A stretch of DNA of 64,000 bases from positions 2,604,001 to 2,668,000 of the forward strand of contig NZ_LT629711.1 in assembly GCF_900104525.1 (NCBI RefSeq), in the 5' to 3' direction. The stretch's first letter is position 1; each line of letters starts with the position of its first letter. The DNA comes from Pedococcus dokdonensis (GTDB taxonomy: Bacteria > Actinomycetota > Actinomycetes > Actinomycetales > Dermatophilaceae). Shown in pieces: positions 24,458-34,275 of this stretch. The notes beneath the pieces were generated by a model, which made no database searches, was not told the DNA's origin, and was given only the letters and a program-made list of their open reading frames with translations. Position numbers and translations under genes: made by a program.

Positions 24458-24477
24458 GGACAGGTTGCAACCTGTCC
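24458..24477. repeat. Perfect palindrome B after otsB
   Basis: 20-base perfect palindrome GGACAGGTTGCAACCTGTCC. The TTGCAA centre is of the kind bound by LacI-family regulators, but it sits at gene ends rather than in a promoter. Confidence 0.85.
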
Positions 24478-24483
24478 GTCACA

Positions 24484-24511
24484 CAGTTTCCTTTGCTAGC
24501 AAAGGAAACTG
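24484..24511. repeat. Perfect palindrome C after otsB
   Basis: 28-base perfect palindrome sharing the core CCTTTGCTAGCAAAGG with palindrome A. It ends in a second CTGCAG (24509-24514), so A-B-C is framed by CTGCAG at both sides. It lies six bases before the lacI stop. Confidence 0.85.
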
Positions 24512-24517
24512 CAGTGG

Positions 24518-25531
24518 CTAGCGGGTGGGGGCGGCTCCGGTCGAGGCACGCACCACGAGCTCGGGGCGGAAGACGTACTCGGCCCGGGGCGACGGCTCAC
24601 CGGCGATCTCGTCGAGCAGCGCGCGCACCGCGGCCTCGGCCATCGCCTGCACGCTCTGCCGCACCGTCGTCAGCGGCGGGTCGGTGAACGCGATCAGCGG
24701 CGAGTCGTCGTAGCCCACCACCGAGAAGTCGCCCGGCACCTGCTTGCCCGCCCGGCGGCCGGCGCGGATCGCCCCGAGCGCCATCAGGTCGGAGCCGCAG
24801 ACGACGGCGGTGCAGCCCTTCTCGATCAGCCGGGCTCCGGCGGTGTCGCCGCCCTCGACCGAGAACATCGTGCGCTCGATCAGCTCCTCCACGTCGTCGC
24901 GCCCGAGCAGGTTGCGCATCGACGCCCGGAACCCGTCCACCTTGCGGATCACGGGCACGAACCGCTCCGGCCCCACGGCGAGCCCGATCTGGGTGTGGCC
25001 GAGCTGCACCAGGTGGGTGAGCGCCAGCTCCATCGACGCGACGTCGTCGTTGGAGATGAACGGCGCGTCGATGCCTTCCTGGTAGCCGTTGACCAGCACG
25101 ATCGGCAGCTCCCGCTCCCGCAGGCTGGTGTAGCGCTCGATGTCGGTGGTGACGTCGGCGTGCTGGCCGGAGATGTAGATGATCCCGGCCACCCCGTGGT
25201 CGAGCAGCATCTGCACGTACTCGTCCTCGTTCACCCCACCCGGCACCTGGGTGCACAGCACGGGCGTGAACTGGTGCCGCGCCAGGGCGGTCTCGATGAT
25301 CTGTGCGAAGGCCGGGAAGATCGGGTTGGTCAGCTCGGGGACGATCAGCCCGACCAGGTCGGCGGTCTTGCGCCGCAGCCGTGACGGGCGGTCGTAGCCG
25401 AGGATGTCGAGCGAGGTGAGCACCGCTTCGCGGGTCGACTCGGCCACCCCGGGCTTGCCGTTGAGCACCCGGCTGACGGTGGCCTCGCTGACGTCGGCGT
25501 GCGCCGCGATGTCAGCCAGTCTCGCCTTCAT
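24518..25531 (-). CDS. LacI-family transcriptional regulator
   Basis: 337 aa. The N-terminal helix-turn-helix is MKARLADIAAHADVSEATVS followed by RVLNGKPGVAESTREAV, and the sugar-binding part runs from LVGLIVPELTNPIFPAFAQI to the C-terminus with the family's CGSDLMALGAIRAGR and VVGYDDSPLIAFTDPPLTTV. It should bind a sugar and repress sugar-import genes. It is divergent from the MsiK-like ATPase and probably controls both, because a GCAAG-AA-CTTGC dyad overlaps its own -10. The effector sugar cannot be read from sequence; alpha-glucosides are plausible from the operator type. Confidence 0.88.
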   Translation of the reverse strand: MKARLADIAAHADVSEATVSRVLNGKPGVAESTREAVLTSLDILGYDRPSRLRRKTADLVGLIVPELTNPIFPAFAQIIETALARHQFTPVLCTQVPGGVNEDEYVQMLLDHGVAGIIYISGQHADVTTDIERYTSLRERELPIVLVNGYQEGIDAPFISNDDVASMELALTHLVQLGHTQIGLAVGPERFVPVIRKVDGFRASMRNLLGRDDVEELIERTMFSVEGGDTAGARLIEKGCTAVVCGSDLMALGAIRAGRRAGKQVPGDFSVVGYDDSPLIAFTDPPLTTVRQSVQAMAEAAVRALLDEIAGEPSPRAEYVFRPELVVRASTGAAPTR

Positions 25532-25825
25532 GGCGGTGACGGTAGCAAGAACTTGCAGGCCTGGCCGCCCACACGCTGCAAGATATTTCAGGTATGCCGC
25601 GTGGGCACCTCGGGTGCCCCACCCTGCGAAAACCTTTACATCCGCCGTGGCCACGACTCGACCGGTGCCTCTCACCGGCGTCTCAACGGAGGGCGCCAGC
25701 ACTGGCGCAACGCCCCGGCCTGGGACAGACTGAGCCCACCGCGGACACCGATGTCGGCGGGAGCAGCACCCTTTACAACGGATCGTCCGGCACGTTCCTG
25801 CCGGTGAAGGAGAGGCAACGACGCC
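25532..25825. other. Divergent promoter region between lacI and the msiK-like gene
   Basis: Besides the lacI operator it holds AT-richer pieces (GATATTTCAG near 25582, GAAAACCTTTACATCC near 25627, CCCTTTACAACGG near 25770) suited to promoter and operator function, a GTATGCCG octamer at 25592 and a GGCACCT/GGGTGCC hairpin near 25605. No ORF with coding character is seen. Confidence 0.5.
25537..25556 (-). promoter_or_regulatory. lacI -10 (leaderless) with overlapping LacI-type operator
   Basis: The dyad GCAAGAACTTGC spans 25545-25556. On the minus strand TACCGT (25544-25539) ends seven bases before the ATG at 25531, directly next to the dyad. A repressor there would block its own transcription. 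A further CTGCAAG lies at 25577-25583. Confidence 0.5.
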
Positions 25826-26935
<1,110 letters not shown>

Positions 26936-26957
26936 CCGGGACAGCACCGTATGCCGG

Positions 26958-26989
26958 GTGGCCGGCTCCCGTTCGCGGGAGCCGGCCAC
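26958..26989. terminator. Terminator hairpin after msiK
   Basis: 13-base-pair perfect stem (26958-26970 GTGGCCGGCTCCC with 26977-26989) and a six-base loop. A GTATGCCG octamer (26949) lies directly before the stem. Confidence 0.75.
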
Positions 26990-27029
26990 ACCGGTTTCCA
27001 GCCCGCCGCGACGCTGGGAGGATGACGAC

Positions 27030-28280
27030 GTGGCCCTCGAGATCACCGCTGCCCGACCCGACCCGGCCCTGCTCGACCTGCCGTGGGAGCTCCCGCTGGA
27101 GACCTGGCCGGAGGACTACCTCGCGGCTCTGCCGCGCGGCATCTCGCGGCACGTGGTGCGGTTCGTCAAGCTCTCCGGCCGGGTCCTGGCGGTCAAGGAG
27201 ATCAAGGCCGACATCGCGGCCAAGGAGTACCAGCTGCTGCGGATGCTGAACCGGCTCGACCTGCCGTGCGTCGAGCCGTTCGCCGTGATCAGCGGTCGCA
27301 CCGCGGCCGACGGCACCCCCCTGGACGCCTGCCTGGTCACGCGGCACCTGCAGTTCTCGCTGCCCTACCGTGCGCTGTTCAGCCAGTCGCTGCGCCCGGA
27401 CACCAGCACCCGGCTCATCGACGCCCTCGCCGTGCTCCTCGTCCGCGTCCACCTCATCGGCTTCTGGTGGGGTGACGTGTCCCTGTCCAACACGCTGTTC
27501 CGGCGCGACGCCGGTGCCTTCGCGGCATACCTCGTCGACGCGGAGACCGGTGAGCTGCACCAGGGCCTGACCGCGGGCCAGCGCGAGCACGACCTCGACA
27601 TCGCCCGCGTCAACATCGCCGGTGAGCTGATGGACCTGGAGGCGGGCGGCTTCCTGGAAGCGGGGGTCGACCCGGTCGACACGTCCAACCGGATCGTCGA
27701 GCGCTACACCGAGCTGTGGGACGAGCTGACCGGCCTGGAGCGGTTCGAGCGCGGCGACCGGTGGCGGGTCGACGAACGGATCCGGCGGCTCAACGAGCTC
27801 GGCTTCGACGTGGACGAGCTGGCCATCAGCACCGACATCGGCGGCACCACGATCCAGATCCAGCCCAAGGTCGTCGACGCCGGCCACCACTCGCGTCGGC
27901 TGCTGCGGCTCACCGGTCTCGACGTGGAGGAGAACCAGGCCCGCCGGTTGCTCAACGACCTCGACTCGTTCCGCGCCGGTACCGACCGCCAGAACGACGA
28001 CGAGGAGATCGTGGCGCACGACTGGCTGGCCAGGATCTACGAGCCGATCACCCGCACGGTCCCGCGCAGGCTGGCCGGCAAGCTCGAGCCGGCCGAGCTG
28101 TTCCACGAGGTGCTCGAGCACCGGTGGTACCTGTCCGAGCGCGCGGGGCACGACACGGCGATCGAGGACGCGATCCGCGACTACGTCGACAACGTCCTCC
28201 CGAACAAGCCCGACGAGGCGACCGTCGTCGGCGTCGACACGGTGGAGATGCCGGTCGTCGCCATGTTCGACGACACCTGA
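27030..28280 (+). CDS. DUF4032 / lipopolysaccharide-kinase-like protein
   Basis: 416 aa from the GTG at 27030, which has GGGAGGA nine bases upstream. The kinase-like fold is visible: LAVKEIKADIAAKEYQLLRM (ATP lysine), LIDALAVLLVRVHLIGF, the catalytic-loop-like FWWGDVSLSNTLF and LVDAETGELH. Asp and Asn in the WGDxSLSN element are the expected catalytic and metal residues. The C-terminal ~200 residues are DUF4032-specific. It may phosphorylate an unknown substrate. The upstream terminator makes it a separate unit from msiK. Confidence 0.78.
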   Translation: MALEITAARPDPALLDLPWELPLETWPEDYLAALPRGISRHVVRFVKLSGRVLAVKEIKADIAAKEYQLLRMLNRLDLPCVEPFAVISGRTAADGTPLDACLVTRHLQFSLPYRALFSQSLRPDTSTRLIDALAVLLVRVHLIGFWWGDVSLSNTLFRRDAGAFAAYLVDAETGELHQGLTAGQREHDLDIARVNIAGELMDLEAGGFLEAGVDPVDTSNRIVERYTELWDELTGLERFERGDRWRVDERIRRLNELGFDVDELAISTDIGGTTIQIQPKVVDAGHHSRRLLRLTGLDVEENQARRLLNDLDSFRAGTDRQNDDEEIVAHDWLARIYEPITRTVPRRLAGKLEPAELFHEVLEHRWYLSERAGHDTAIEDAIRDYVDNVLPNKPDEATVVGVDTVEMPVVAMFDDT

Positions 28281-28394
28281 GTTCAAGCCCACATCAGCCA
28301 CTCGGACGATATCGGGGCCAAACGACACCCTCGGGACTCCACCTCGCCAATACGGTGACGGCGACAACTTCTGCACCGCCTCCAAGGGGAGCTC

Positions 28395-28985
28395 ATGACC
28401 CAGGCCCAGGCCTCCTTCACCACCCACGACCAGCTCGGACGGGGGACGTGGACCCCTGTCGCGGGCTGGTGGACACGCGTCGCCGCCCGCATCATCGACG
28501 AGCTGGTCCAGCTCGTCGGCATGCTCCCCTACATCATCGGGCTGGTCATGCTGATGGATGCCCAGGGCCTGACCGCCGGCGACGCCGTCAGCCCGTACGG
28601 CACGGTCCAGCCGGTCCGCCCCGTCGACCAGGCCACCCTGCTGATCAGCGTGGGCCTGATGGGGCTCGGCGGCATCCTCAGCCTGGTCATCTGGATCTGG
28701 AACCGGGTGGTCCAGACCGGCCGCACCGGACAGAGCATCGGCAAGGCGGCCATGAAGATCGTCCTGGTCTCGAGCACCACCGGGCGGCCGATCGGCGGTG
28801 GGATGGCCTTCGTCCGCGAGATCGCGCACGTCCTCGACGGCTTCTTCTACATCGGCTACCTCTGGCCGCTGTGGGACGGTCGGAAGCAGACCTTCGCCGA
28901 CAAGCTGGTCGGCACCGTCGTCGCCAAGGACGTGCGCCAGGCGCAGTCGGACGAGCCGACCTGGGCCCAGCGCGCCCTCGCCTGA
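28395..28985 (+). CDS. RDD-family membrane protein 1
   Basis: 196 aa with AAGGGGAGC before the ATG. The RDD domain starts WWTRVAARIIDELVQLVGML and continues through two membrane helices to RTGQSIGKAAMKIVLVSSTT and YLWPLWDGRKQTFADKLVGT. RDD proteins are small three-helix membrane proteins, some linked to ion exchange; the role here is unknown. A paralogue follows 46 bases later, so the pair arose by tandem duplication. Confidence 0.8.
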   Translation: MTQAQASFTTHDQLGRGTWTPVAGWWTRVAARIIDELVQLVGMLPYIIGLVMLMDAQGLTAGDAVSPYGTVQPVRPVDQATLLISVGLMGLGGILSLVIWIWNRVVQTGRTGQSIGKAAMKIVLVSSTTGRPIGGGMAFVREIAHVLDGFFYIGYLWPLWDGRKQTFADKLVGTVVAKDVRQAQSDEPTWAQRALA

Positions 28986-29031
28986 CCGGCGGGCGCCCGC
29001 TGCTAGGTTGCGGGCGACACGAGGGGAAACC

Positions 29032-29640
29032 ATGACCCAAGCACCACCGCCCGTCCCATCCGGCGCCGACCCCGCAGCGGGCTGGGCCGCGCCGGGAGGG
29101 TATGCCGGGCCGCCTGCGCAGTCCCGCTTCGACGGACCGTGGGGTCCGCTCGCGCCTTGGGGCACCCGGGTCCTCGCGATGCTCATCGACAGCCTGGTCT
29201 CGCTGATCGGGCTGGTCCCCTACATCGGGGGGATCATCCTGTTCGTCGTGGGCGCCCCGGACTCGCGCTACGACGACGACTACTCGGCGTTCGAGTACGC
29301 GCCTGCCCCGGACCCCGGCAGCCCCGGCCTGATGGTGGCCGGAGTCGTGCTCGTGGTCCTCGGACTGCTCGCGATGCTGGCGATCCAGCTCTGGAACCGC
29401 TGCTTCAAGATGGGCCGCACCGGCCAGAGCATCGGCAAGAAGGCGATGGGCATCCGCCTGGTCGACGAGCACTCCGGCCGCCCGATCGGCGCCGGCATGG
29501 CGTTCGTCCGCGACCTCGCCCACTACCTCGACGGGGCGGCCTACATCGGCTACCTCTGGCCGCTCTGGGACGACAAGCGGCAGACCTTCGCCGACAAGAT
29601 CCTCAACACCGTCGTGGTCGAGGTCCCCAAGACCCCTTGA
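29032..29640 (+). CDS. RDD-family membrane protein 2
   Basis: 202 aa, ATG after GAGGGGAAACC. A Pro/Ala/Gly-rich tail of about 40 residues precedes the RDD domain (RVLAMLIDSLVSLIGLVPYI; RTGQSIGKKAMGIRLVDEHS; YLWPLWDDKRQTFADKILNT). The last 60 residues are close to those of the preceding gene, while the N-termini differ, so they are diverged duplicates that may form a heteromer. A 21-base-pair hairpin follows. Confidence 0.8.
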   Translation: MTQAPPPVPSGADPAAGWAAPGGYAGPPAQSRFDGPWGPLAPWGTRVLAMLIDSLVSLIGLVPYIGGIILFVVGAPDSRYDDDYSAFEYAPAPDPGSPGLMVAGVVLVVLGLLAMLAIQLWNRCFKMGRTGQSIGKKAMGIRLVDEHSGRPIGAGMAFVRDLAHYLDGAAYIGYLWPLWDDKRQTFADKILNTVVVEVPKTP

Positions 29641-29647
29641 CGCCGGT

Positions 29648-29691
29648 CTTTGAGGGATCCGACGGACCCTGGTCCGTCGGATCCCTCAAAG
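29648..29691. terminator. Strong terminator hairpin after the RDD pair
   Basis: 21-base-pair perfect stem, arms 29648-29668 and 29671-29691, with a two-base loop. It can serve the convergent CD225 gene as well. The arms begin with CTTTGAGGGATCC. Confidence 0.85.
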
Positions 29692-29707
29692 TCTCACCGC
29701 GCGGGGG

Positions 29708-30040
29708 TCAGGGACTGGTGCTGCCGTTGCTGAGCGCGGCGATCCCGATGACGAAGACCACGTAGAGGATGCCCACGACGACGCCGGCGATCGCCGACCA
29801 CATCGCGAAGTTCTTGGCCTTCTTGGAGGAGTCCAGGGCGCCGGCCGCGTCGCCGGAGGCCCACTTGCTGTTGACCTGGGCCGCGAAGACGATCGACACC
29901 ACCCCGAGCGGGAGGCAGCAGAACAGCGTCGACAGGATCGCCCAGACGAGGTAGTTCGGCGGCGGCGTGCCGTAGCCCCCAGCCGGCTGGTAGCCGCCGC
30001 CGGGCGGCGGGGGCGGAGGCGGAGTGCCGTAGTCAGACAT
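29708..30040 (-). CDS. CD225/dispanin-family membrane protein 1
   Basis: 110 aa. A proline-rich cytoplasmic start (MSDYGTPPPPPPPGGGYQP) precedes NYLVWAILSTLFCCLPLGVV, SIVFAAQVNSKWASGDAAGA and a final membrane helix, the pattern of the CD225/interferon-induced transmembrane superfamily. Bacterial members are small two-helix proteins of unknown function. GAAGGGAAC precedes the ATG. A paralogue at 30656 has an almost identical beginning and a matching upstream segment, so the unit was duplicated. Confidence 0.82.
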   Translation of the reverse strand: MSDYGTPPPPPPPGGGYQPAGGYGTPPPNYLVWAILSTLFCCLPLGVVSIVFAAQVNSKWASGDAAGALDSSKKAKNFAMWSAIAGVVVGILYVVFVIGIAALSNGSTSP

Positions 30041-30198
30041 GCAGTGGTTCCCTTCGGAGGTATGGTGCGCCGCCCTCCCCGATGGGCGCGGCAGGCCGAA
30101 ACGCTAGCGGACCCGGTGGCGTACGCGTCGGCAGTCCCGCGTGGACGGGCCGAACGGACGAAGGAGGCCAGGCGGCCCCGCCACCTCCCGCGAGCGAG

Positions 30199-30639
30199 TC
30201 AGGCCGGCGACAGCCAGTTCCAGCCGGGCACGTTGCGCAGCACCCAGAAGGCCAGCACCAGGGCGAGCAGCCCGTAGAGGAGAGCCGCAGGCGCGACCCG
30301 GGTCCGTGGCCGGCCGAGCCAGAGTCGGCGGGACCACAGGACGAAGGCGACGAGGAGGCCCCCAGCGGCCAGCACCATCAACGGATTTCGGGCCAGGGCG
30401 CCGGCGAGGTCGCCGTGCGCGAGATCGTGCAGGCCACGCAGGGTGCCGCAGCCGGGGCAGTAGTAGCCGCTGAGGGCCAGGAAGGGGCAGGTCGGGTAGT
30501 GGCCCGGCTGGTTCGGGTCGACCAGCGCGACGGTGGTCATCACGGCCACCGTGGCGGTGGCGGCCAGGCCGGGCGCCCGCAGCGCCCCGAACCCCCCTGT
30601 GGCGAGGGGTGCGGGGCGCTGCGGTGCCACGGTGGACAT
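30199..30639 (-). CDS. DUF2752 membrane protein
   Basis: 146 aa from the ATG at 30639. The diagnostic motif is CPFLALSGYYCPGCGTLRGL then HDLAHGDLAGAL, with cysteine pairs facing a membrane surface; three hydrophobic helices surround it. Function unknown. It lies between two CD225 genes on the same strand; DUF2752 and CD225 genes commonly adjoin in actinomycetes, suggesting a joint membrane role. Confidence 0.82.
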   Translation of the reverse strand: MSTVAPQRPAPLATGGFGALRAPGLAATATVAVMTTVALVDPNQPGHYPTCPFLALSGYYCPGCGTLRGLHDLAHGDLAGALARNPLMVLAAGGLLVAFVLWSRRLWLGRPRTRVAPAALLYGLLALVLAFWVLRNVPGWNWLSPA

Positions 30640-30655
30640 GACTTGCTGCCGAGGC

Positions 30656-30967
30656 CTAGTTGTTGAGGTTCGGCAGGACCACTGCGAAGTAGATGGCGTT
30701 GACGACGACACCCACGACGGCCGCGATGATGGCGAACCGCTTCGCCTTCGCCGAGGAGTCCTGGGCGCCGGCGACGTCACCCGAGGCGTACTTGCCGTTG
30801 ACCTGCGCCGCGAAGACGATCGACGCGATGCCGAGCGGGAGGCAGCAGAAGATCGTCGACAGGATCGCCCAGACGAGGTAGTTGGGCGGGGGCGTGCCCC
30901 CGGCGGTCGGCTGGTTGTAGCCGGGCGCGGGCGGCGGCGGCGGCGGCGGGGTGCCGTAGTCAGACAT
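30656..30967 (-). CDS. CD225/dispanin-family membrane protein 2
   Basis: 103 aa, with the same layout as the gene at 29708: proline tract, NYLVWAILSTIFCCLPLGIA, SIVFAAQVNGKYASGDVAGA, then a terminal helix ending in VVLPNLNN. The two paralogues share most of the first 85 residues, while the C-terminal helices differ. The -10-like TACCGTTTCG upstream (about 31022-31031 on the minus strand) matches the same element before paralogue 1. The DUF2752 gene follows 16 bases downstream, likely co-transcribed. Confidence 0.82.
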   Translation of the reverse strand: MSDYGTPPPPPPPAPGYNQPTAGGTPPPNYLVWAILSTIFCCLPLGIASIVFAAQVNGKYASGDVAGAQDSSAKAKRFAIIAAVVGVVVNAIYFAVVLPNLNN

Positions 30968-31063
30968 GGAAGTTCCCTTCGGGGTAACGGGCGCCGCTCC
31001 CCCGTGGGCGCGACTGCGCGAAACGGTAGCGGATCACCGCAGGCCGGTGGGGCATATCGGGCA

Positions 31064-32038
31064 TCAGATGCCGCGGCGTCTCGCGATCTCGTACAACGCC
31101 ACCCCGGTGGCGATACCGGCGTTGAGCGACTCGACGGACGACGCCATGGGGATGGAGACGATCTGGTCGCAGGTCTCCCGCACCAGCCGCGACAGCCCCT
31201 TGCCCTCCGAGCCGGTCACGACCACGATCGGCTCGGTGGCCAGCTCGAGGGCCGGGAGCTCGACGTCTCCGTCCATGTCGAGCCCCAGCACGAAGAACCC
31301 GGCCTTGCGGTACTCCTCCAGCGCGCGGGTGAGGTTCGGGGCCAGCGCGACCGGCACCCGTGCGGCGGCACCAGCCGACGTCTTCCAGGCGCTGGCCGTC
31401 ATCCCGACCGAGCGCCGCTCGGGCACCACGACGCCGTGCCCACCGAAGGCGGCCACCGAGCGGATGATCGCGCCGAGGTTGCGCGGGTCGGTGATGCCGT
31501 CCAGCGCCACCACCAGCGGGGTGCCCGGTGCCTCGGGGTCGATGAAGTCCTGGGGGTGCGCGTACTCGTAGGGCGGTACCTGCAGGGCCAGGCCCTGGTG
31601 CACCGCACCGTCGGTCAGCCGGTCGAGCTCCCCGCGCGGGGTCTCGAGGATGGCGATGCCCTTGGCGGTCGCGGTCTTCAGCGCCTCGCGCACCCGGTCG
31701 TCCGAGTCGATCCGTCCCGCCACGTACATCGTGCTCACGGGCACGTCGGCGCGCAGCGCCTCGACGACGGAGTTGCGGCCGGCGACGATCTCGCTGGACG
31801 CCTTCCCCCGACGCGACCCGCCGCGGCTGGCACTGGGCCGGGCGCCGGGCTTGGACCCGCCGCGCTTGTCGGCCGCCTTCGCGATCCGGTTGGCCTTGTG
31901 CTTGGGCCGGTCCTCGGCCTTCGGCGTCGGTCCCTTGCCCTCGAGCGAGCGTCGCCGCTGGCCGCCGGACCCGACCTGCGGTCCCTTCTTGGACGCCCCC
32001 TTGCGGACGGCGCCACGACGCTGGGAGTTGCCAGCCAT
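31064..32038 (-). CDS. rlmB: 23S rRNA (guanosine-2'-O-)-methyltransferase
   Basis: 324 aa. A long basic N-terminal tail (about 75 residues of Lys/Arg/Gly) precedes the substrate-binding domain ([20 protein letters not shown]) and the SPOUT knot domain: [35 protein letters not shown] and [20 protein letters not shown]. It methylates G2251 in the peptidyl-transferase loop of 23S rRNA. It lies 11 bases after cysS, the conserved order in actinomycetes. Confidence 0.92.
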   Translation of the reverse strand: MAGNSQRRGAVRKGASKKGPQVGSGGQRRRSLEGKGPTPKAEDRPKHKANRIAKAADKRGGSKPGARPSASRGGSRRGKASSEIVAGRNSVVEALRADVPVSTMYVAGRIDSDDRVREALKTATAKGIAILETPRGELDRLTDGAVHQGLALQVPPYEYAHPQDFIDPEAPGTPLVVALDGITDPRNLGAIIRSVAAFGGHGVVVPERRSVGMTASAWKTSAGAAARVPVALAPNLTRALEEYRKAGFFVLGLDMDGDVELPALELATEPIVVVTGSEGKGLSRLVRETCDQIVSIPMASSVESLNAGIATGVALYEIARRRGI

Positions 32039-32049
32039 GGGTGTTCCTC

Positions 32050-33489
32050 TCAGCTCTCGCGGCGAGCGAGCGACCAGTTCGCTCCCGACGCCGTGTCCTC
32101 GATGACGATCCCGGCCGCGCCGAGCTGGTCGCGGATCGCGTCGGCCGTCGCGAAGTCGCGGGCGGACCGGGCGGCTGCCCGCGCCTCCAGCTGCACCTGC
32201 ACCAACGAGTCGAGCGCCGCCTGCGCGTCACCCGCGCCGGTGTCGCTGACGCCGCCCCAGTGCGGGTCGAGCGGGTTCACGCCGAGCAGGTCGGTCATCG
32301 CCAGCACCGCCGCGAAGGCCGCTGCGAGCGCCGCGTCGTCGCCGTCGTCGATGGCCGTGTTGCCGGCCCGCACGGTGTCGTGAAGCACGGCGAGCGCGCC
32401 CGAGACGTTGAGGTCGTCGTCCATGGCGGCGGCATACGCCTCCGGCACGGTGGAGTGGTCCGGGGTGGTGGACGTGCCCTCGGGCAGGGCCCGGAGCGCA
32501 CGGGTGAGGAAGCCCTCGATCCGCTCGACGGTCGCCTCCGCCTCGCGCAACGAGCCCTCGTGGTACTCGATGGTGGAGCGGTAGTGCGCGGAGGTGAGGT
32601 AGTAGCGCACGGCCAGCGGACGGGCCACCTTGGTCACCTCGGAGACCACCAGGCTGTTGCCGAGCGACTTGCTCATCTTCTCGCCACCGACGGTGACCCA
32701 GGCGTTGTGCAGCCAGTAGGTGGTGAAGCCGAGCCCCGCCGCGTGCGACTGGGCCTGCTCGTTCTCGTGGTGCGGGAAGCGCAGGTCGACGCCGCCACCG
32801 TGGATGTCGAAGGCGTCCCCGAGGTACTTGCGGGCCATCGCCGAGCACTCGAGGTGCCAGCCGGGGCGCCCCACTCCGAACGGGGTGGCCCAGGAGGCGG
32901 TGGCCGGCTCCGACTCCTTGCGACCCTTCCAGAGCGCGAAGTCGCGGGGGTCGCGCTTGCCGCGCGGGTCGGCGTCCTGCGCCGCCTCCATGTCCTCGAT
33001 CTTCTGGTGGGTGAGCGAGCCGTACTCCGGGAAGCTCTCGACGTCGAAGTAGACGTCACCGCTGCCGTCCGTCGCGGCGTAGGCGTGGCCCTTGTCGACG
33101 AGGGTCTCCATCAGGGCCACCATCTCGGGGATGTGCCCGGTGGCGCGCGGCTCGTAGGTCGGGGGCAGCACGCCGAGGGAGTCGAGTGCGGCGGCGGTCG
33201 CGACCTCGTTGCGGTAGGACAGCGCGAACCACTCCTCGCCCGCCTCCTGCGACTTGGCGAGGATCTTGTCGTCGATGTCGGTGACGTTGCGCACCAGGGT
33301 CACGGCGTAGCCGTGCCGGCCCTCGAGCCAGCGGCGCAGCACGTCGAACGCCACCGCGAACCGCACGTGCCCGATGTGGGGTGCAGCCTGCGTCGTGAGC
33401 CCGCAGATGTAGATGCCGACCTTCCCCGGGACCAGGGGTTGGAAGTCGCGCAGCTCGCGCGCGGCGGTGTCGTACAGGCGAAGACTCAC
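32050..33489 (-). CDS. cysS: Cysteinyl-tRNA synthetase
   Basis: 479 aa, GTG start. Class I signatures: [20 protein letters not shown] with the HIGH motif, and the EKMSKSLGN loop (about 270). Zinc ligands are the early cysteine, [12 protein letters not shown] and the HHENEQAQS element. Its length and C-terminal DALR-like domain distinguish it from the shorter mycothiol ligase MshC, which is a relative. TAGCCT lies five bases before the start, so the transcript may be leaderless. Confidence 0.93.
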   Translation of the reverse strand: MSLRLYDTAARELRDFQPLVPGKVGIYICGLTTQAAPHIGHVRFAVAFDVLRRWLEGRHGYAVTLVRNVTDIDDKILAKSQEAGEEWFALSYRNEVATAAALDSLGVLPPTYEPRATGHIPEMVALMETLVDKGHAYAATDGSGDVYFDVESFPEYGSLTHQKIEDMEAAQDADPRGKRDPRDFALWKGRKESEPATASWATPFGVGRPGWHLECSAMARKYLGDAFDIHGGGVDLRFPHHENEQAQSHAAGLGFTTYWLHNAWVTVGGEKMSKSLGNSLVVSEVTKVARPLAVRYYLTSAHYRSTIEYHEGSLREAEATVERIEGFLTRALRALPEGTSTTPDHSTVPEAYAAAMDDDLNVSGALAVLHDTVRAGNTAIDDGDDAALAAAFAAVLAMTDLLGVNPLDPHWGGVSDTGAGDAQAALDSLVQVQLEARAAARSARDFATADAIRDQLGAAGIVIEDTASGANWSLARRES

Positions 33490-33591
33490 GCGCGCAAGGC
33501 TACCTGCGCGCGAGCGATCGCCCGAACCGTCGCGGTGCGGGCCAGCGGGATGCCGACCGTGGGCCGGGCCGCACTCCCGGCATGCCCCGAG

Positions 33592-34275
33592 TCAGTGACC
33601 CCGGTCGATCCACTCCTGCAGGTGTGGCGCCTCCGCCCCGATCACGGTCGAGTCGCCGTGCCCGGTCAGGACGACGGTCTCGTCCGGCAGCGTCAGCAGC
33701 CGGTCGCGGATCGACTCGACGATGGTCGGGAAGTCGCTGTAGGACCGCCCGGTCGCCCCGGGACCGCCGTTGAAGAGGGTGTCCCCCGTGAACACCACGT
33801 CGAGCGCCGGGGCGTAGAGGCAGCACGAGCCCGGGGTGTGGCCCGGCGTGTGGATCACGTGCAGGTCCACGTCACCGACCGTGATGACCTGGCCGTCGGC
33901 CAGCTCGTGGTCGGGGGTCACCGGATAGAGCTCGTCCCAGAGCATCCGGTCAGCCGGGTGCAGGTATGCCGGGGCGCGGGTGCCGTCGCACACCTCACCG
34001 ACCGCGTTGATGTGGTCGTTGTGGGCGTGCGTAGAGATGACGGCCACCACCCGGCGCTCGAGGTCGATCGACTTCACGATGGTGCGGCCGTCGTGGGCGG
34101 CGTCGATGATGACGCACTCCTTGTCGTCACCCACGACCCACACGTTGTTGTCGACCTCCCAGCTGCCGCCGTCGAGCTCGAACGTTCCCGAGGTGACCAC
34201 GCGGTCCACCCGTACGCCACCCGACGAGGGTGCGATGACCGGCATACCGCTGCTGTCGTCGTGCTCCGGCACCAT
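33592..34275 (-). CDS. Metallo-beta-lactamase-fold hydrolase, probable S-formylmycothiol hydrolase
   Basis: 227 aa. The metal site motif HAHNDHINAVGEV (HxHxDH, about 83) and later histidines in VIHTPGHTPGSCCLYAP mark a glyoxalase II-like enzyme. It starts on the last base of the upstream mscR stop (TGATG), so the pair is coupled. In other actinomycetes the gene next to mscR encodes the same fold, and it is thought to release formate and mycothiol after formaldehyde oxidation. The exact substrate here is inferred from that context. Confidence 0.8.
   Translation of the reverse strand: MVPEHDDSSGMPVIAPSSGGVRVDRVVTSGTFELDGGSWEVDNNVWVVGDDKECVIIDAAHDGRTIVKSIDLERRVVAVISTHAHNDHINAVGEVCDGTRAPAYLHPADRMLWDELYPVTPDHELADGQVITVGDVDLHVIHTPGHTPGSCCLYAPALDVVFTGDTLFNGGPGATGRSYSDFPTIVESIRDRLLTLPDETVVLTGHGDSTVIGAEAPHLQEWIDRGH

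Noticed and set aside
32050..33489. MshC, the mycothiol cysteine ligase
   Set aside because: MshC is related but shorter; the 479-aa length, rlmB neighbour and C-terminal domain fit CysS.
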